Origin: Pseudomonas oryzicola
GTDB taxonomy: Bacteria; Pseudomonadota; Gammaproteobacteria; Pseudomonadales; Pseudomonadaceae
Length of the DNA stretch: 64,000 bases
Assembly: GCF_014269185.2 (NCBI RefSeq)
Contig: NZ_JABWRZ020000001.1
Coordinates: forward strand, 1,327,001 to 1,391,000
Direction of reading: 5' to 3'
Each line of letters starts with the position of its first letter. Position 1 is the first letter of the stretch. The translations under genes and the position numbers were made by a program. Positions 1 through 9,891 of the stretch are shown piece after piece. The notes under the pieces are model-generated. The model ran no database searches and had not been told where the DNA came from. It saw only the letters and a program-made list of their open reading frames with translations.

Positions 1-16
1 TGGATAGCTAGGTCCT

Positions 17-871
17 ATGTCGCTAAATTTCCCGCTGTTGCTAGTCATCGCCGTCTTCGTCTGCGGCCTGCTGGGCTTGATCGACCTGCTGTTCCTGGCC
101 CCGCGCCGGCGTGCGGCAATCGCCAACTACCAGGGCAGCGTCAGCCAGCCCGAAATGGCGGTGGTCGAGCGCCTTGGCAAGGAGCCGTTGCTGGTCGAAT
201 ACGGCAAGTCCTTCTTCCCGGTGCTGTTCATCGTGCTGGTGCTACGTTCGTTCCTGGTCGAGCCGTTCCAGATTCCTTCGGGGTCGATGAAGCCAACCCT
301 GGAAGTGGGCGACTTCATCCTGGTGAACAAGTTTTCGTACGGCATCCGTCTGCCGGTGATCGACAAGAAGGTCATCGAGGTGGGCGACCCGCAACGCGGT
401 GATGTGATGGTGTTCCGCTACCCGAGCGACCCGAACGTCAACTACATCAAGCGTGTGGTCGGCCTGCCGGGCGACCAGATCCGCTATACCAACGACAAGC
501 GGTTGTTCGTCAACGGCCAGCCAATTGCCGAACAACTGGTAGGCACCGAGCCGGGCACCCTGGGCAGCGCCGAGTTGTACAAGGAAAAGCTCGGCGAGGT
601 CGAACACCTGATCCGCAAGGAAATGAGCCGTTACCGCATGCCGCCGGACCAGCAATGGACCGTGCCGGCGGGCCATTACTTCATGATGGGCGACAACCGC
701 GACAACTCCAACGACAGCCGTTACTGGGATGACCCGAACATTCCCAAGGAACTGCACGGCATGGTTCCGGACCGGAACATCGTCGGCAAGGCTTTCGCAG
801 TATGGATGAGCTGGCCAGAGCCCAAGCTCAGCCACATGCCCAACCTGTCGCGGGTCGGTCTGATCCATTGA
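17..871 (+). CDS. lepB: Signal peptidase I
   Basis: Inner-membrane serine peptidase that removes signal peptides from exported preproteins. The 284-residue product has two N-terminal membrane segments (about residues 5-27 and 66-80) and then the S26 domain. The nucleophile is S90 in PSGSMKPTL and the general base is K145 in NYIKRVVGLPGD; both sit at the same residue numbers as in E. coli LepB. The conserved GDNRDNS box follows near residue 225. It is the first gene of the lepB-rnc-era-recO-pdxJ run; lepA normally lies just upstream but is outside the window. Start is the first ATG of the frame. Confidence 0.97.
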   Translation: MSLNFPLLLVIAVFVCGLLGLIDLLFLAPRRRAAIANYQGSVSQPEMAVVERLGKEPLLVEYGKSFFPVLFIVLVLRSFLVEPFQIPSGSMKPTLEVGDFILVNKFSYGIRLPVIDKKVIEVGDPQRGDVMVFRYPSDPNVNYIKRVVGLPGDQIRYTNDKRLFVNGQPIAEQLVGTEPGTLGSAELYKEKLGEVEHLIRKEMSRYRMPPDQQWTVPAGHYFMMGDNRDNSNDSRYWDDPNIPKELHGMVPDRNIVGKAFAVWMSWPEPKLSHMPNLSRVGLIH

Positions 872-1032
872 TACCCATCGGCGCTGGCCAGCAGGCAGCG
901 CCGAATGCATTTCTGACATAGGCTGTGTTCTCAAGGATCGGGAGATTCGCCGTACGTCGCGGCGGACCACAGCCAAACAGTCTTTCAGGATGTTGATTTG
1001 AACAACGCGTTGAACAACGAACGGGTGGCTGC
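872..1032 (+). promoter_or_regulatory. lepB-rnc spacer, possible structured rnc leader
   Basis: This 161-bp gap holds no credible gene. A stem can be drawn from GGCGCTG (880-886) and CAGCGCC (896-902) with a 9-base loop. In E. coli the rnc leader folds into a hairpin that RNase III itself cuts, so a structured leader here could serve autoregulation; that is inference. In other pseudomonads, as I recall, a small DUF4845 membrane-protein gene sits between lepB and rnc; no such frame is visible here. Confidence 0.35.
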
Positions 1033-1722
1033 ATGAGTGCTCCCCTTGCCCGTCTGGAGCGAAAGCTCGGTTATACCTTCAAGAACCAGGACCAGATGCT
1101 CCTGGCGCTGACTCATCGCAGCTACGCCGGGCGCAACAACGAGCGCCTGGAGTTCCTCGGTGATGCCATTCTCAACTTCGTCGCCGGCGAGGCGCTGTTC
1201 GAGCGCTTCCCGCAGGCCCGCGAAGGCCAGTTGTCGCGCTTGCGCGCGCGCCTGGTCAAGGGCGAAACCCTGGCCCGCCTGGCCCGTGGTTTCGACCTGG
1301 GTGACCACCTGCGCCTGGGGTCTGGCGAACTCAAGAGTGGTGGCTTCCGCCGTGAGTCGATCCTGGCCGATGCCCTGGAGGCGCTGATTGGTGCCATCTA
1401 CCTGGATGCGGACATGGAAACGGCGCGGGAACGCGTACTGGCCTGGCTGGCCGACGAGTTCGAAGGCCTGACCCTGGTCGACACCAACAAGGATCCGAAA
1501 ACCCGCTTGCAGGAGTTTCTGCAGTCGCGCAGCTGCGAGCTGCCGCGCTACGAAGTGGTGGATATCCAGGGCGAACCGCACTGCCGGACCTTCTTCGTCG
1601 AATGCGAAGTGGTGCTGCTGAACAACAAGAGCCGCGGCCAGGGCGTGAGCCGGCGTATTGCCGAGCAAGTCGCCGCCGCGTCTGCACTGATCGCCCTGGG
1701 CGTGGAGAATGGCAATGACTGA
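1033..1722 (+). CDS. rnc: Ribonuclease III
   Basis: Double-strand-specific endoribonuclease that processes rRNA precursors and structured mRNAs. The 229-residue protein carries the family signature [11 protein letters not shown] (residues 37-47), whose acidic residues E40 and D44 bind Mg2+, and the second acidic pair D113/E116 in the [13 protein letters not shown] helix. A dsRNA-binding domain covers about residues 153-222. The 3' end overlaps the era start by 14 bp, implying translational coupling. Length matches the gammaproteobacterial norm. Confidence 0.97.
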   Translation: MSAPLARLERKLGYTFKNQDQMLLALTHRSYAGRNNERLEFLGDAILNFVAGEALFERFPQAREGQLSRLRARLVKGETLARLARGFDLGDHLRLGSGELKSGGFRRESILADALEALIGAIYLDADMETARERVLAWLADEFEGLTLVDTNKDPKTRLQEFLQSRSCELPRYEVVDIQGEPHCRTFFVECEVVLLNNKSRGQGVSRRIAEQVAAASALIALGVENGND

Positions 1723-2617
1723 TAGCAACCCGACCCGCTGCGGCTATGTAGCCATTGTCGGCCGCCCCAACGTCGGCAAGTCGACTCTGCTTAACCACAT
1801 CCTGGGGCAGAAGCTGGCGATCACTTCGCGCAAGCCGCAGACCACCCGCCACAACATGCTCGGTATCAAGACCGAGGGTGATGTGCAGGCGATCTATGTC
1901 GATACACCTGGCATGCACAAGGCCAACGACAAGGCCCTGAACCGCTACATGAACCGCAACGCCTCGGCGGCCCTGAAGGACGTCGACGTGGTGATTTTCG
2001 TGGTCGACCGCACCCGCTGGACCGACGAAGACCAGCTGGTGCTGGAGCGCGTGCAGTACGTGACCGGCCCGGTCATCCTGGCGGTCAACAAGACCGACCG
2101 CATGGACGAGAAGGCCGAGCTGATACCGCACCTGCAGTGGTTGCAGACGCAACTGCCGAATGCCGAGATCGTGCCGATTTCCGCACAGCAGGGGCACAAC
2201 CTGGAATCGCTCGAAGCACTGATCGCCAAGCACCTGCCGGAAAACGAACACTTCTTCCCGGAAGACCAGATCACCGACCGCAGCAGCCGCTTCCTGGCCG
2301 CCGAGCTGGTACGTGAGAAGATCATGCGCCAGCTGGGCGCGGAGCTGCCGTACCAGATCACCGTGGAGATCGAGGAATTCAAGCAGCAGGGTCATGTGCT
2401 GCACATCCACGCGTTGATCCTGGTCGAGCGTGACGGCCAGAAGAAGATCATCATTGGCGACAAGGGCGAGCGCATCAAGCGCATCGGCTCTGACGCGCGC
2501 AAGGACATGGAAGTGCTGTTCGACGCCAAGGTGATGCTCAACTTGTGGGTCAAGGTCAAGGGCGGCTGGTCCGACGACGAGCGCGCCTTGCGTTCGCTGG
2601 GCTACGGCGACCTCTAA
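1709..2617 (+). CDS. era: GTPase Era
   Basis: Essential GTPase that binds the 3' end of 16S rRNA during 30S maturation. The G1 loop GRPNVGKST is at residues 18-26, G3 is DTPG, G4 is NKTD, and the C-terminal third is a KH RNA-binding domain with the [11 protein letters not shown] signature. Two in-frame ATGs (1709 and 1715) lie inside the end of rnc. I use the first; the second would remove only two residues. 302 residues, usual for the family. Confidence 0.97.
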   Translation: MAMTDSNPTRCGYVAIVGRPNVGKSTLLNHILGQKLAITSRKPQTTRHNMLGIKTEGDVQAIYVDTPGMHKANDKALNRYMNRNASAALKDVDVVIFVVDRTRWTDEDQLVLERVQYVTGPVILAVNKTDRMDEKAELIPHLQWLQTQLPNAEIVPISAQQGHNLESLEALIAKHLPENEHFFPEDQITDRSSRFLAAELVREKIMRQLGAELPYQITVEIEEFKQQGHVLHIHALILVERDGQKKIIIGDKGERIKRIGSDARKDMEVLFDAKVMLNLWVKVKGGWSDDERALRSLGYGDL

Positions 2618-2666
2618 GCCTTGCACGGCCCCCAGCAGGAGCGGCCCACGGGGCGAGTGATCTTTC

Positions 2667-3350
2667 ATGGAACAACCTGTCGGCCAGCCAGCCTACGTAC
2701 TGCACAGCCGTGCCTACAAGGAAACCAGCGCGCTGGTGGATTTCTTCACCCCGCAGGGCCGCATGCGCGCTGTGTTGCGCCGGGCGCGCGGCAAGGGCGG
2801 CAGCCTGGTGCGGCCGTTCGTGCCGCTGGAGCTGGAACTGCGCGGGCGCGGTGAGCTGAAAAATGTCGGGCGAATGGACAGCGCCGGCATCGCCGCCTGG
2901 TTGCACGGCGACGCCTTGTTCAGCGGCTTGTACCTCAACGAGCTGCTGATGCGCCTGCTGCCCGCCGAAGCGCCTTACCCGGCATTGTTCGAGCACTACA
3001 GCCTGACCCTGCAAGCCTTGGCCGCCGGTCGTCCGCTGGAACCGCTGCTACGTGCTTTCGAATGGCGGCTGCTTGACGAGCTCGGTTATGCGTTCTCGTT
3101 GCAGCATGATGTCAATGACCAGCCGATCGCGGCTGATGGCCTGTACCGCTTGCGCGTGGATGCCGGCCTGGAGCGAGTTGAACTGGCTCAACCCGGGCTG
3201 TTCCGCGGTATCGAGCTGTTGGCCCTGGCCGAGGCCGACTGGGATGCCCCCGGAGCCTTGCTGGCTGCCAAGCGCCTGATGCGCCAGGCGTTGGCGGTTC
3301 ACCTGGGAACAAAGCCATTGGTCAGCCGGGAACTGTTTCGCAAGCGTTGA
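2667..3350 (+). CDS. recO: DNA repair protein RecO
   Basis: Mediator of the RecFOR pathway that helps load RecA onto SSB-coated single-stranded DNA. 227 residues; the N-terminal OB fold contains the [19 protein letters not shown] stretch typical of RecO, followed by an alpha-helical C-terminal half. As in many gammaproteobacteria, the zinc-finger cysteines are absent. Located 49 bp after era and 43 bp before pdxJ, on the same strand, as expected for the operon. Confidence 0.95.
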   Translation: MEQPVGQPAYVLHSRAYKETSALVDFFTPQGRMRAVLRRARGKGGSLVRPFVPLELELRGRGELKNVGRMDSAGIAAWLHGDALFSGLYLNELLMRLLPAEAPYPALFEHYSLTLQALAAGRPLEPLLRAFEWRLLDELGYAFSLQHDVNDQPIAADGLYRLRVDAGLERVELAQPGLFRGIELLALAEADWDAPGALLAAKRLMRQALAVHLGTKPLVSRELFRKR

Positions 3351-3393
3351 TCACGACGTATGCTGTGGGGCTCAATCTTCAGGAGAGCCTTTC

Positions 3394-4134
3394 GTGACTC
3401 ACAGCAACCGCATGCTTCTCGGCGTAAACATCGACCACGTGGCGACCCTGCGCCAGGCCCGGGGCACGCGTTACCCTGATCCGGTCAAGGCTGCCCTGGA
3501 TGCCGAAGAGGCGGGCGCCGATGGCATCACCGTGCACCTGCGTGAAGACCGCCGGCATATCCAGGAGCGTGACGTGCTGCTGCTCAAGGATGTGTTGCAG
3601 ACCCGCATGAATTTCGAGATGGGCGTCACCGAAGAGATGATGGCCTTTGCCGAGAAGATTCGCCCGGCGCATATCTGCCTGGTACCCGAGACCCGTCAGG
3701 AGTTGACGACTGAAGGTGGCCTGGACGTGGCTGGCCAGGAGGCACGGATCAAGGCGGCGGTGGAGCGCCTGGCGCGTACCGGTGCTGAAGTGTCGCTGTT
3801 CATCGATGCCGACGAGCGGCAGATCGAGGCCTCGCGCCGAGTGGGAGCGCCAGCCATCGAACTGCACACCGGGCGTTACGCCGACGCCCAGACCCCGACC
3901 GAAGTGGCCGAAGAGCTCAAGCGTATTGTCGATGGCGTGGCGTTTGGCGTGGGCCAGGGGTTGATCGTCAACGCCGGCCACGGGCTGCATTACCACAATG
4001 TCGAGGCAGTGGCGGCAATCAAGGGTATCAATGAACTCAACATCGGCCATGCGCTGGTGGCGCACGCCCTGTTCGTTGGGTTCAAGGCTGCGGTCGCCGA
4101 GATGAAGGCGCTGATCGTCGCGGCTTCGCGCTGA
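3394..4134 (+). CDS. pdxJ: Pyridoxine 5'-phosphate synthase
   Basis: Condenses 3-amino-2-oxopropyl phosphate with 1-deoxyxylulose 5-phosphate in the last ring-forming step of de novo vitamin B6 synthesis. The 246-residue TIM-barrel protein begins with [15 protein letters not shown] and contains HLREDRRHI and the glycine-rich [10 protein letters not shown] loop. The start is GTG, preceded by an AGGAGAG Shine-Dalgarno about 7 bases upstream. Last gene of the operon, followed by a strong REP palindrome. Confidence 0.96.
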   Translation: MTHSNRMLLGVNIDHVATLRQARGTRYPDPVKAALDAEEAGADGITVHLREDRRHIQERDVLLLKDVLQTRMNFEMGVTEEMMAFAEKIRPAHICLVPETRQELTTEGGLDVAGQEARIKAAVERLARTGAEVSLFIDADERQIEASRRVGAPAIELHTGRYADAQTPTEVAEELKRIVDGVAFGVGQGLIVNAGHGLHYHNVEAVAAIKGINELNIGHALVAHALFVGFKAAVAEMKALIVAASR

Positions 4135-4147
4135 TCCTTCGGTAGCT

Positions 4148-4191
4148 TGTAGCGGCCTCTTCGCCGGCAAGTCCGCGAAGAGGCCGCTACA
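4148..4191. repeat. REP palindrome between pdxJ and the sensor kinase gene
   Basis: A perfect 16-bp inverted repeat (arms 4148-4163 and 4176-4191, beginning TGTAGCGGCCTCTTCG) encloses a 12-base loop. It is the P. putida REP type and recurs in diverged form elsewhere in this window. It lies between convergent genes and could limit transcription from either side, although there is no T-run. Confidence 0.85.
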
Positions 4192-4200
4192 GGCAGCTGA

Positions 4201-5583
4201 TTATTCGGCAGGAAACACCAGGGTAAAGCGGGTAGGCCCCAAGGGGCTGCTGCTGACCTCGACCCGCCCGCCATGCAGCTGCATGATCGACTTCACGATC
4301 GCCAGCCCCAACCCTGTCCCGCCTTCCAGCCGCGAGCGCCCCGAGCCAACCCGGTAAAACCGCTCGAACAGGCGCGGCAGGTGTTCTGCGGTAATGCCAG
4401 GCCCCTGGTTCTCCACTGACAGCCGAACTTCACTATCCAGCCGCTCGATGCGCAGTTCCACGGACGTGCCATCAGGGCAATGGCGAATGGCATTGCTCAA
4501 CAGGTTCGACAATGTCCGTTGAAACATCAACCGATCCGCCATCGCCGTGCCCCAGCCCTGGACGCGCAATTCAACCTCTTTCAACTCGGCGCTGAAGGCG
4601 AACAGTTCGACCACCCGCGCAGTTTCGTCGGCCAGGGCCATGGGCTTGAGCGGAACCTGGGCCTGGGGCTCGCTGACCTGGGCGAGAAACAGCATGTCGT
4701 TGATGATGCGGTTGAGCCGGGTCAGCTCTTCAATGCTGTCTTCCAGCACTTCGCGGTAATTGGCGTTGTCCCGTTCACGCGCCAGGGTCACTTGCGCCTT
4801 GCCCATCAGGTTGCCTATCGGGGTGCGCAGTTCATGGGCCAGGTCGTCGGAAAATTGCGACAGCTGGCGCACACCCTGATCGAGGCGATCGAGCATCACG
4901 TTGATGCTGCCGGCCAGCTCCGCCAGTTCCAGCGGCAGGCCGCTGGCAGGCAGGCGATGTTGCAGGTCCTGGGCCGACACTTGCCCGGCAATGCGCCGGA
5001 AGTGTCGCAGCGGCTTCAGGCCACGCTGCATGAGCCACCAGGCACCCGCGCCGATCAGCAACAACAGCAGCGGCAACGCGAACAAGGTGGACTGCAGGTA
5101 GGCTTGCAGCAGGGCGTTATCGTCGGCACGGTTGAGCGTCATCATCACCTTGACCGGGGTGTCGTCACGCAGGCGCATCAGGCGAGTCACGGTGAGCAGC
5201 TGGTTGCCGTTGCTGTCGCGCCAGGTGTGGAAGGCCAGGCGGGTGCCGGTACCCAGCTCGCCGATGCGTGATTCCAGGGCCGGGCCGAGGCTCAGCAGGT
5301 GCGGGTGGCGCCCTTCGATGGCCAGTACGTTGAGGCTGAGGTTATCGTGCCCCATCACCAGGTCGAGCAGCGGATGGGCGCGCGCACCCAGGTCTTCGCT
5401 GCGCAGGTCGACGCGCAAATTGTGCTCGACCTGCAGCATCTTGCGCGCCAGGTCCTTGCGTGCGCGGTTGTCCAGTTCGTGATCCAGGGCGAATACGGCC
5501 AGGCAAGCCAGTAGCAACACCAGCGCGGCGCCCATCAGCGTCACGCTCAGGCCCAGGCGCAGTGACAGGCTGGCGTTGTTCAA
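4201..5583 (-). CDS. Sensor histidine kinase, heavy-metal (CopS/CusS-like) family
   Basis: Membrane sensor kinase of the next gene's response regulator. As read from a TTG start it has 460 residues: a membrane segment at about 12-33, a periplasmic sensor region 34-160, a second membrane segment 165-186, HAMP, the phosphoacceptor H250 in [10 protein letters not shown], and an HATPase domain with N, G1 (ENQGPGI) and G2 (GGTGLGLAI) boxes. The TTG overlaps the regulator's TGA in TTGA, giving a coupled start; a longer frame upstream has no family-like residues. Domain order fits the CusS/CopS/IrlS group, but the ligand cannot be read from sequence. Confidence 0.85.
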   Translation of the reverse strand: MNNASLSLRLGLSVTLMGAALVLLLACLAVFALDHELDNRARKDLARKMLQVEHNLRVDLRSEDLGARAHPLLDLVMGHDNLSLNVLAIEGRHPHLLSLGPALESRIGELGTGTRLAFHTWRDSNGNQLLTVTRLMRLRDDTPVKVMMTLNRADDNALLQAYLQSTLFALPLLLLLIGAGAWWLMQRGLKPLRHFRRIAGQVSAQDLQHRLPASGLPLELAELAGSINVMLDRLDQGVRQLSQFSDDLAHELRTPIGNLMGKAQVTLARERDNANYREVLEDSIEELTRLNRIINDMLFLAQVSEPQAQVPLKPMALADETARVVELFAFSAELKEVELRVQGWGTAMADRLMFQRTLSNLLSNAIRHCPDGTSVELRIERLDSEVRLSVENQGPGITAEHLPRLFERFYRVGSGRSRLEGGTGLGLAIVKSIMQLHGGRVEVSSSPLGPTRFTLVFPAE

Positions 5584-6254
5584 AAGCGTGCCTCCAGCAC
5601 GTAGCCGACACCCCGCAGCGTGTGGATCAGCTTGTTGTCGAACGGGTCGTCGATCTTGGCCCGCAGGCGTCGGATCGAGACCTCGACCACATTGGTGTCG
5701 CAGTCGAAGTTCATGTCCCATACCAATGAGATGATCTGGGTCCGCGAAAGCACCTCGCCGGTCTGGCGCATCAGCAGGTGCAGCAGGGCGAACTCCTTGG
5801 CGGTCAGGTCGATACGCTGGCCGGCGCGGTAGGCGCGGTGGCGACCGGGGTCCAGCTCCAGGTCGGCGACATGCAGGGTGCTGGGCTGCAGTTGCTGGTC
5901 GTTGCGGCGTAGCAGGCTGCGAATGCGCGCCAGCAGTTCAGGGAATTCGAAGGGTTTGAGCAGGTAGTCGTCAGCGCCCAGGTCCAGGCCCTTGACCCGG
6001 TCTGCCAGGCGGCCATGAGCCGTGAGCATCATGATGCGCGTGGCCGATTCGGCACGCAGCCGCTGCAACACGGTCCAGCCATCGAGTTCGGGCAGGTTGA
6101 CGTCGAGGATGACCAGGTCGTAAGGCTGCTGGCGGGCCAGGTGCAGGCCGTCAGTGCCGGTGTGGGCGCAATCGACGATGTAGCCGTTCTCGCGCAGGCC
6201 CTGTTGCAGATAGTCGGCGGTACGCAGTTCGTCCTCGATGATCAATAGGCGCAT
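5580..6254 (-). CDS. OmpR-family response regulator (CopR/CzcR-like)
   Basis: DNA-binding partner of the downstream kinase. 224 residues: receiver domain with phospho-acceptor D51 in [11 protein letters not shown]100-region [12 protein letters not shown], and a C-terminal winged helix ending [14 protein letters not shown]. The ATG at 6254 places MRLLIIEDE at the N-terminus; the frame remains open upstream but that extension is not family-like. Phylogenetic flavour is that of copper/zinc/cobalt response regulators. It is divergent from a small secreted protein gene, which may be its target. Confidence 0.88.
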   Translation of the reverse strand: MRLLIIEDELRTADYLQQGLRENGYIVDCAHTGTDGLHLARQQPYDLVILDVNLPELDGWTVLQRLRAESATRIMMLTAHGRLADRVKGLDLGADDYLLKPFEFPELLARIRSLLRRNDQQLQPSTLHVADLELDPGRHRAYRAGQRIDLTAKEFALLHLLMRQTGEVLSRTQIISLVWDMNFDCDTNVVEVSIRRLRAKIDDPFDNKLIHTLRGVGYVLEARF

Positions 6255-6353
6255 GAGCGGGCTCAGTGTAATGAAAGGGGCAATTTTCGACCCTGTAGTG
6301 ACATCAGGGTCAAGGGGGCTGGATGTTACGGCATGAGGAAGGACGCACGGCGC

Positions 6354-6446
6354 AGATAACGGATTTGTAATGCTGGTGTTATCTGACTGTCTGTTCCGGC
6401 GATAGGCCGGAACAGGCGAAACAAGGCCACATTGCAAGACTGTAAT
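6354..6446. promoter_or_regulatory. Divergent control region of the two-component system and small secreted protein
   Basis: Three inverted repeats lie in the 266-bp divergent gap. AGATAAC/GTTATCT (6354-6360 and 6378-6384) are 17 bp apart. CTGTTCCGGC/GCCGGAACAG (6391-6400 and 6406-6415) is a perfect 10-bp stem with a 5-base loop. ATTGCAAGACTGTAAT (6431-6446) resembles the ATTACA-N4-TGTAAT boxes of heavy-metal response regulators with one mismatch. The last is the best candidate for autoregulation and control of the small gene; that role is inferred. Confidence 0.45.
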
Positions 6447-6520
6447 CTCAGCCTCACCTTGCCGTTAGCTACCCCTCGCTACGATGGCCCTGTCTGATCG
6501 GTTATCACGAGGCAAACACG

Positions 6521-6724
6521 ATGAACCTGACCAAATACCTGCTGTTGGCCATCCTTGCCCTGGGCAGTGCGAGCGTATATGCCGAAGGCGGTGCGGAGCG
6601 CTCCATGCAGTTCTGGCAAGCGTTTCGCGAGGACCAGCAGCGCCTGCACGGTGACAAGCAGCAAGCTGTTGCCGAGCGCGAGCGCAAAGTGCAGGAGAAG
6701 GCCCGCGAGCTGGCCAAGGACTGA
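6521..6724 (+). CDS. Small secreted protein of unknown function
   Basis: 67 residues. A Sec signal peptide is clear: MNLTKYLLLAILALGSASVYA with cleavage after VYA, leaving about 46 residues that are highly charged and predicted helical (Q, E, K, R rich; AERERKVQEKARELAKD at the end). No Cys or His cluster suggests a metal site. It is divergent from a metal-type two-component system and followed by its own terminator, so it is a real transcription unit. I do not recognise a family. Confidence 0.7.
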   Translation: MNLTKYLLLAILALGSASVYAEGGAERSMQFWQAFREDQQRLHGDKQQAVAERERKVQEKARELAKD

Positions 6725-6770
6725 AACAACGTTACCCACGACGTGAAAGCTCCCCGTCGCAAGTGTATTC

Positions 6771-6797
6771 AGGCGCCAACCAGGCGCCTTTTTATTT
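6771..6797 (+). terminator. Rho-independent terminator
   Basis: AGGCGCC (6771-6777) pairs with GGCGCCT (6783-6789) around a 5-base loop and is followed by TTTTATTT. It ends the small secreted protein transcript just before the convergent cmoB stop. Confidence 0.85.
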
Positions 6798-7748
6798 ACG
6801 CGCCAGCAGGGTGGCGCGGCGAGGGGCTGGCAGCCCTTCGATGGTCTTGCTGTGGTCATTCGGGTCGAGGAAGTCGCCGAGTGACTGATAGCGCATCCAC
6901 TCGGTGCTGCGCTGTTCCTTGACGCTGGTCACGCTGACATCGACGCAACGGACATCGTTGAAGCCGGCGCGGCGCAGCCAACGCTCCAAAGCTGGTACCG
7001 ACGGCAGGAACCAGACGTTGCGCATCTGTGCGTAGCGGTCTTCCGGTACCAGCACCTGGTTCTCGTCGCCCTCGATCACCAAGGTTTCCAGCACCAGTTC
7101 ACCACCCTTGACCAGGCAATCCTTCAGCGCCAGCAGGTGCTCGATGGGCGAGCGACGGTGGTAGAACACCCCCATCGAGAACACTGTGTCGAAGCCTTCA
7201 AGGTTGGCCGGCAGGTCTTCCAGGGCGAACGGCAGGTGCCAGGCGGGCAACTCGGGCAGGTATTGCTGTACGGCCTGGAACTGGCAGAAGAACAACCAGT
7301 TGGGGTCGACGCCAATGACCAGGTCGGCGCCCGCACCGAGCATGCGCCACTGGTAGTAGCCATTGCCGCAGCCCACATCGAGCACACGCTTGCCCTGGAG
7401 GTCCAGGTGTGGGCCGACTCGGGACCATTTCCAGTCGGAACGCCATTCGGTATCGACATGCACGCCGAACAGATCGAACGGCCCCTTGCGCCAGGGCGAC
7501 AGGCCCATCAGCGCCTGGCGCATCTGCGCGCGGGTCGCGTCGTCGCACTCGCAGTCCAGGCGCAGCCCATTGACCAGGTCGATTTCGCTTGGCTGCAAGG
7601 TGGGCAAGGCGTCGAGCGCACCGCGCCAGCGGTCGAGGTCGCCATGGCCCTTCTCCAGCTTGGCTTCCAGTTGTGCCTGCAGGCCTTGCGACCACGAAGC
7701 CAGGGGCGTGCCCGCCAGGCGGCGGACGAGGGGGGACAGATCGATCAT
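6792..7748 (-). CDS. cmoB: tRNA U34 carboxymethyltransferase
   Basis: Transfers a carboxymethyl group from carboxy-S-adenosylmethionine to 5-hydroxyuridine at the wobble position of tRNA, giving cmo5U. 318 residues; the SAM-fold motif [14 protein letters not shown] begins at residue 121 and the family-specific [19 protein letters not shown] lies just before it. Overlaps cmoA by 4 bp (ATGA), so both pathway enzymes are translationally coupled. Confidence 0.96.
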   Translation of the reverse strand: MIDLSPLVRRLAGTPLASWSQGLQAQLEAKLEKGHGDLDRWRGALDALPTLQPSEIDLVNGLRLDCECDDATRAQMRQALMGLSPWRKGPFDLFGVHVDTEWRSDWKWSRVGPHLDLQGKRVLDVGCGNGYYQWRMLGAGADLVIGVDPNWLFFCQFQAVQQYLPELPAWHLPFALEDLPANLEGFDTVFSMGVFYHRRSPIEHLLALKDCLVKGGELVLETLVIEGDENQVLVPEDRYAQMRNVWFLPSVPALERWLRRAGFNDVRCVDVSVTSVKEQRSTEWMRYQSLGDFLDPNDHSKTIEGLPAPRRATLLARK

Positions 7749-8488
7749 GGCAGGGCTATCAACGAGGCGAAGTTAAGGCACTGGAACCAGGGCACGACTT
7801 TCGAGAAGCCGGCGGCGCGCAGACGTTGTTGATGGGCTTCGAGGGTGTCGGGGCGCATCACGTTTTCAATGGCGCTGCGCTTCTGGGCGATTTCCAGTTC
7901 GCTGTAGCCGTTGGCCCGTTTGAAGTCCAAATGCAGTTCATTGAGCAGTTCCTGCTCGTGTTCGTCGGCGAAGCGCAGCTTCTCCGAGAGAATCAGCGCG
8001 CCGCCAGGCAGCAGCGCTTGGCGGATGCGGCCCAGCAGTTCCAGGCGCTGGTCGGGGGCGATGAACTGCAGGGTGAAGTTCATTGCCACCACCGAAGCGG
8101 GCTCGAACTGCAGGGCAAGAATATCGGCTTCCAGCACTTGCACCGGCAGCAGTTCCTGGAACATAGAGTCCTGGGCGGTGAGGTACTGGCGGCAGCGTTC
8201 GACCATGGCGGCGGAATTGTCCACTGCAATCACCCGGCAGCCGTCGCTGCGCACATGCCGCCGCAATGACTGGGTGACAGCACCCAGCGATGCGCCCAGG
8301 TCATACAGCGCGGTGTGCGGCTGGGCGAAGCGCGCAGCCAGCACGCCAAGGTTCTCGACAATGGTCGGGTAGCCCGGCACCGAGCGCTTGATCATGTCCG
8401 GGAACACCCGCACCACGTCTTCGTTGAAGACGAAGTCAGGCACTTGCTCCAGGGGCTGGGCGAAAAGGCGGTCGGGTTGTTTGCTCAC
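7745..8488 (-). CDS. cmoA: Carboxy-S-adenosyl-L-methionine synthase
   Basis: Makes carboxy-SAM from SAM and prephenate for CmoB. 247 residues from a GTG start, beginning [18 protein letters not shown], as in family members; the frame is open further upstream but that part is not conserved-looking. The class I methyltransferase glycine loop DLGASLGA is at residues 63-70. First gene of the cmoA-cmoB pair. Confidence 0.95.
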   Translation of the reverse strand: MSKQPDRLFAQPLEQVPDFVFNEDVVRVFPDMIKRSVPGYPTIVENLGVLAARFAQPHTALYDLGASLGAVTQSLRRHVRSDGCRVIAVDNSAAMVERCRQYLTAQDSMFQELLPVQVLEADILALQFEPASVVAMNFTLQFIAPDQRLELLGRIRQALLPGGALILSEKLRFADEHEQELLNELHLDFKRANGYSELEIAQKRSAIENVMRPDTLEAHQQRLRAAGFSKVVPWFQCLNFASLIALP

Positions 8489-8699
8489 GGCGGGCTCGAT
8501 ACAGGGTGAAACGGAGGCGCATTTTAGCCAAAGGCCGCGATTCTTGCTATGGCAGCGCTTCATGGGTAGCGCCTCCATGGCGGTTGCAGTGAACTTTCCC
8601 ACAGCATCAGGTTATCTCGGCTAATTTCGGCGCTTCAATAAACTCCGACACTGGCGGGGCACCTGAAAATTGAGAACTCAACAGTGCCATGAGGACCCC

Positions 8700-9890
8700 A
8701 TGAATATCGAAACTCAGATGGAACAACCTTCCATAGATGAAATGGATCTGGTAGCCAAAGTTAAAAATTTGCCGGAGCGCTATTTCCAGTTTCTTGAAAG
8801 CAGAGCGGGGGCTGGTCAGCAAGTCGGCAGCCTACTGACAGCGGAAAACCTGAAGGTCATAAAACGCTATGCCAATACCGTGAACCTGTTGCCGCGCACC
8901 CTGGATCAGGTCAGGGAGGAAGCGGATTACGAAACACTGGGGGTGGATGCCTCGATGGTATATACCCTTTACGAAGCGTTACACAGGCATGTGTATGAAT
9001 GGGACAAGCTGGAGCGGAGCATCAAGCAGCTAGGGCCTGAAATCGAACTGTTTGCCGAGAGCCTGGTAGAGCGTGGCCATGCCCTGTTGGGAAATCTTGA
9101 ACGCAGTGAAGTCTTCCTCGCATTGCGGAGCCGCAAGGATGAGCAGGGTGACGATTCTTATGCACTTGAACTTAGCCACGACGAGCAAGCGCAGATCGCC
9201 AGTATCGTGACGCCCGGCATCAGTGGCCTGGTCAGGGAAATCGAAGACACCCGGCGCCGAATTGAAGAGGTCGACCGGCGTGCCCACTGGTTCTACGCTG
9301 AAATCAAGCGTGAACTCAAGCCGCGCATGGGGCGGCTGTTGAAGCACTTCTCGGAGAAGATTTCCGATGACGTCCTGCTGGAAAAACGCCGGCAGATCGA
9401 TTTATGGGATGAACAGATCGACCAGCTGCAAGGCGAATATGACGCGAATGTAGGCTATGCATTCACCGGCTTGGTGCTGGGGCCGCTCGGCCTGATCGTC
9501 ACCGGTGGCGTGTTTGGCAGCAAGGCGGAAAAAATCCGGGCCGAAAAGAATGAACTGATCGACAAGCGCGAGGAACTGGCATCCCTCGTAGGCAAGATGG
9601 TTCCTGCATTCGAGGACTACGAGCGGGTCTCGACCTTGATCCGGGATTTGCAATTCAGATGCAAGGATTTGTCGTCAGCGACCAGGCGCCTGGCAGATGT
9701 CTGGTTGTTCCTGGCGTCCTATGCCAATAGTTCGGTGAACGAAGCCAAAGAACTGAACACGATCCACCAGCTTGATACGTTTGTTCATGATTTTGCTGAA
9801 GTTATCAAACCGTGGACCAAAATCGGCAATATTTGTCACCGGTTGTCGGCGCTGTTTGAAGAGCTGATTGAAGAGTGTGGAGAAGCCTGA
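8700..9890 (+). CDS. Alpha-xenorhabdolysin-like binary toxin subunit A (XaxA/YaxA-like)
   Basis: 396 residues, almost entirely predicted helix. Two long coiled-coil stretches flank one strongly hydrophobic hairpin at about residues 251-275 (YAFTGLVLGPLGLIVTGGVFG), which sits where the XaxA/YaxA alpha-pore-forming toxins carry their membrane 'foot'. Length matches XaxA (about 400), there is no signal peptide, and the next gene is a helical partner of XaxB size one base downstream. The ATG at 8700 is chosen over 8670 because AGGAC precedes it by 6 bases. Expected role: bind target membranes and recruit subunit B to form a pore. Assignment is by fold, size and gene pairing read by eye. Confidence 0.7.
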   Translation: MNIETQMEQPSIDEMDLVAKVKNLPERYFQFLESRAGAGQQVGSLLTAENLKVIKRYANTVNLLPRTLDQVREEADYETLGVDASMVYTLYEALHRHVYEWDKLERSIKQLGPEIELFAESLVERGHALLGNLERSEVFLALRSRKDEQGDDSYALELSHDEQAQIASIVTPGISGLVREIEDTRRRIEEVDRRAHWFYAEIKRELKPRMGRLLKHFSEKISDDVLLEKRRQIDLWDEQIDQLQGEYDANVGYAFTGLVLGPLGLIVTGGVFGSKAEKIRAEKNELIDKREELASLVGKMVPAFEDYERVSTLIRDLQFRCKDLSSATRRLADVWLFLASYANSSVNEAKELNTIHQLDTFVHDFAEVIKPWTKIGNICHRLSALFEELIEECGEA

Positions 9891-9891
9891 C

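Noticed and set aside
1..16. End of lepA upstream of lepB
   Set aside because: Only 16 bases are visible and no stop can be placed with confidence.
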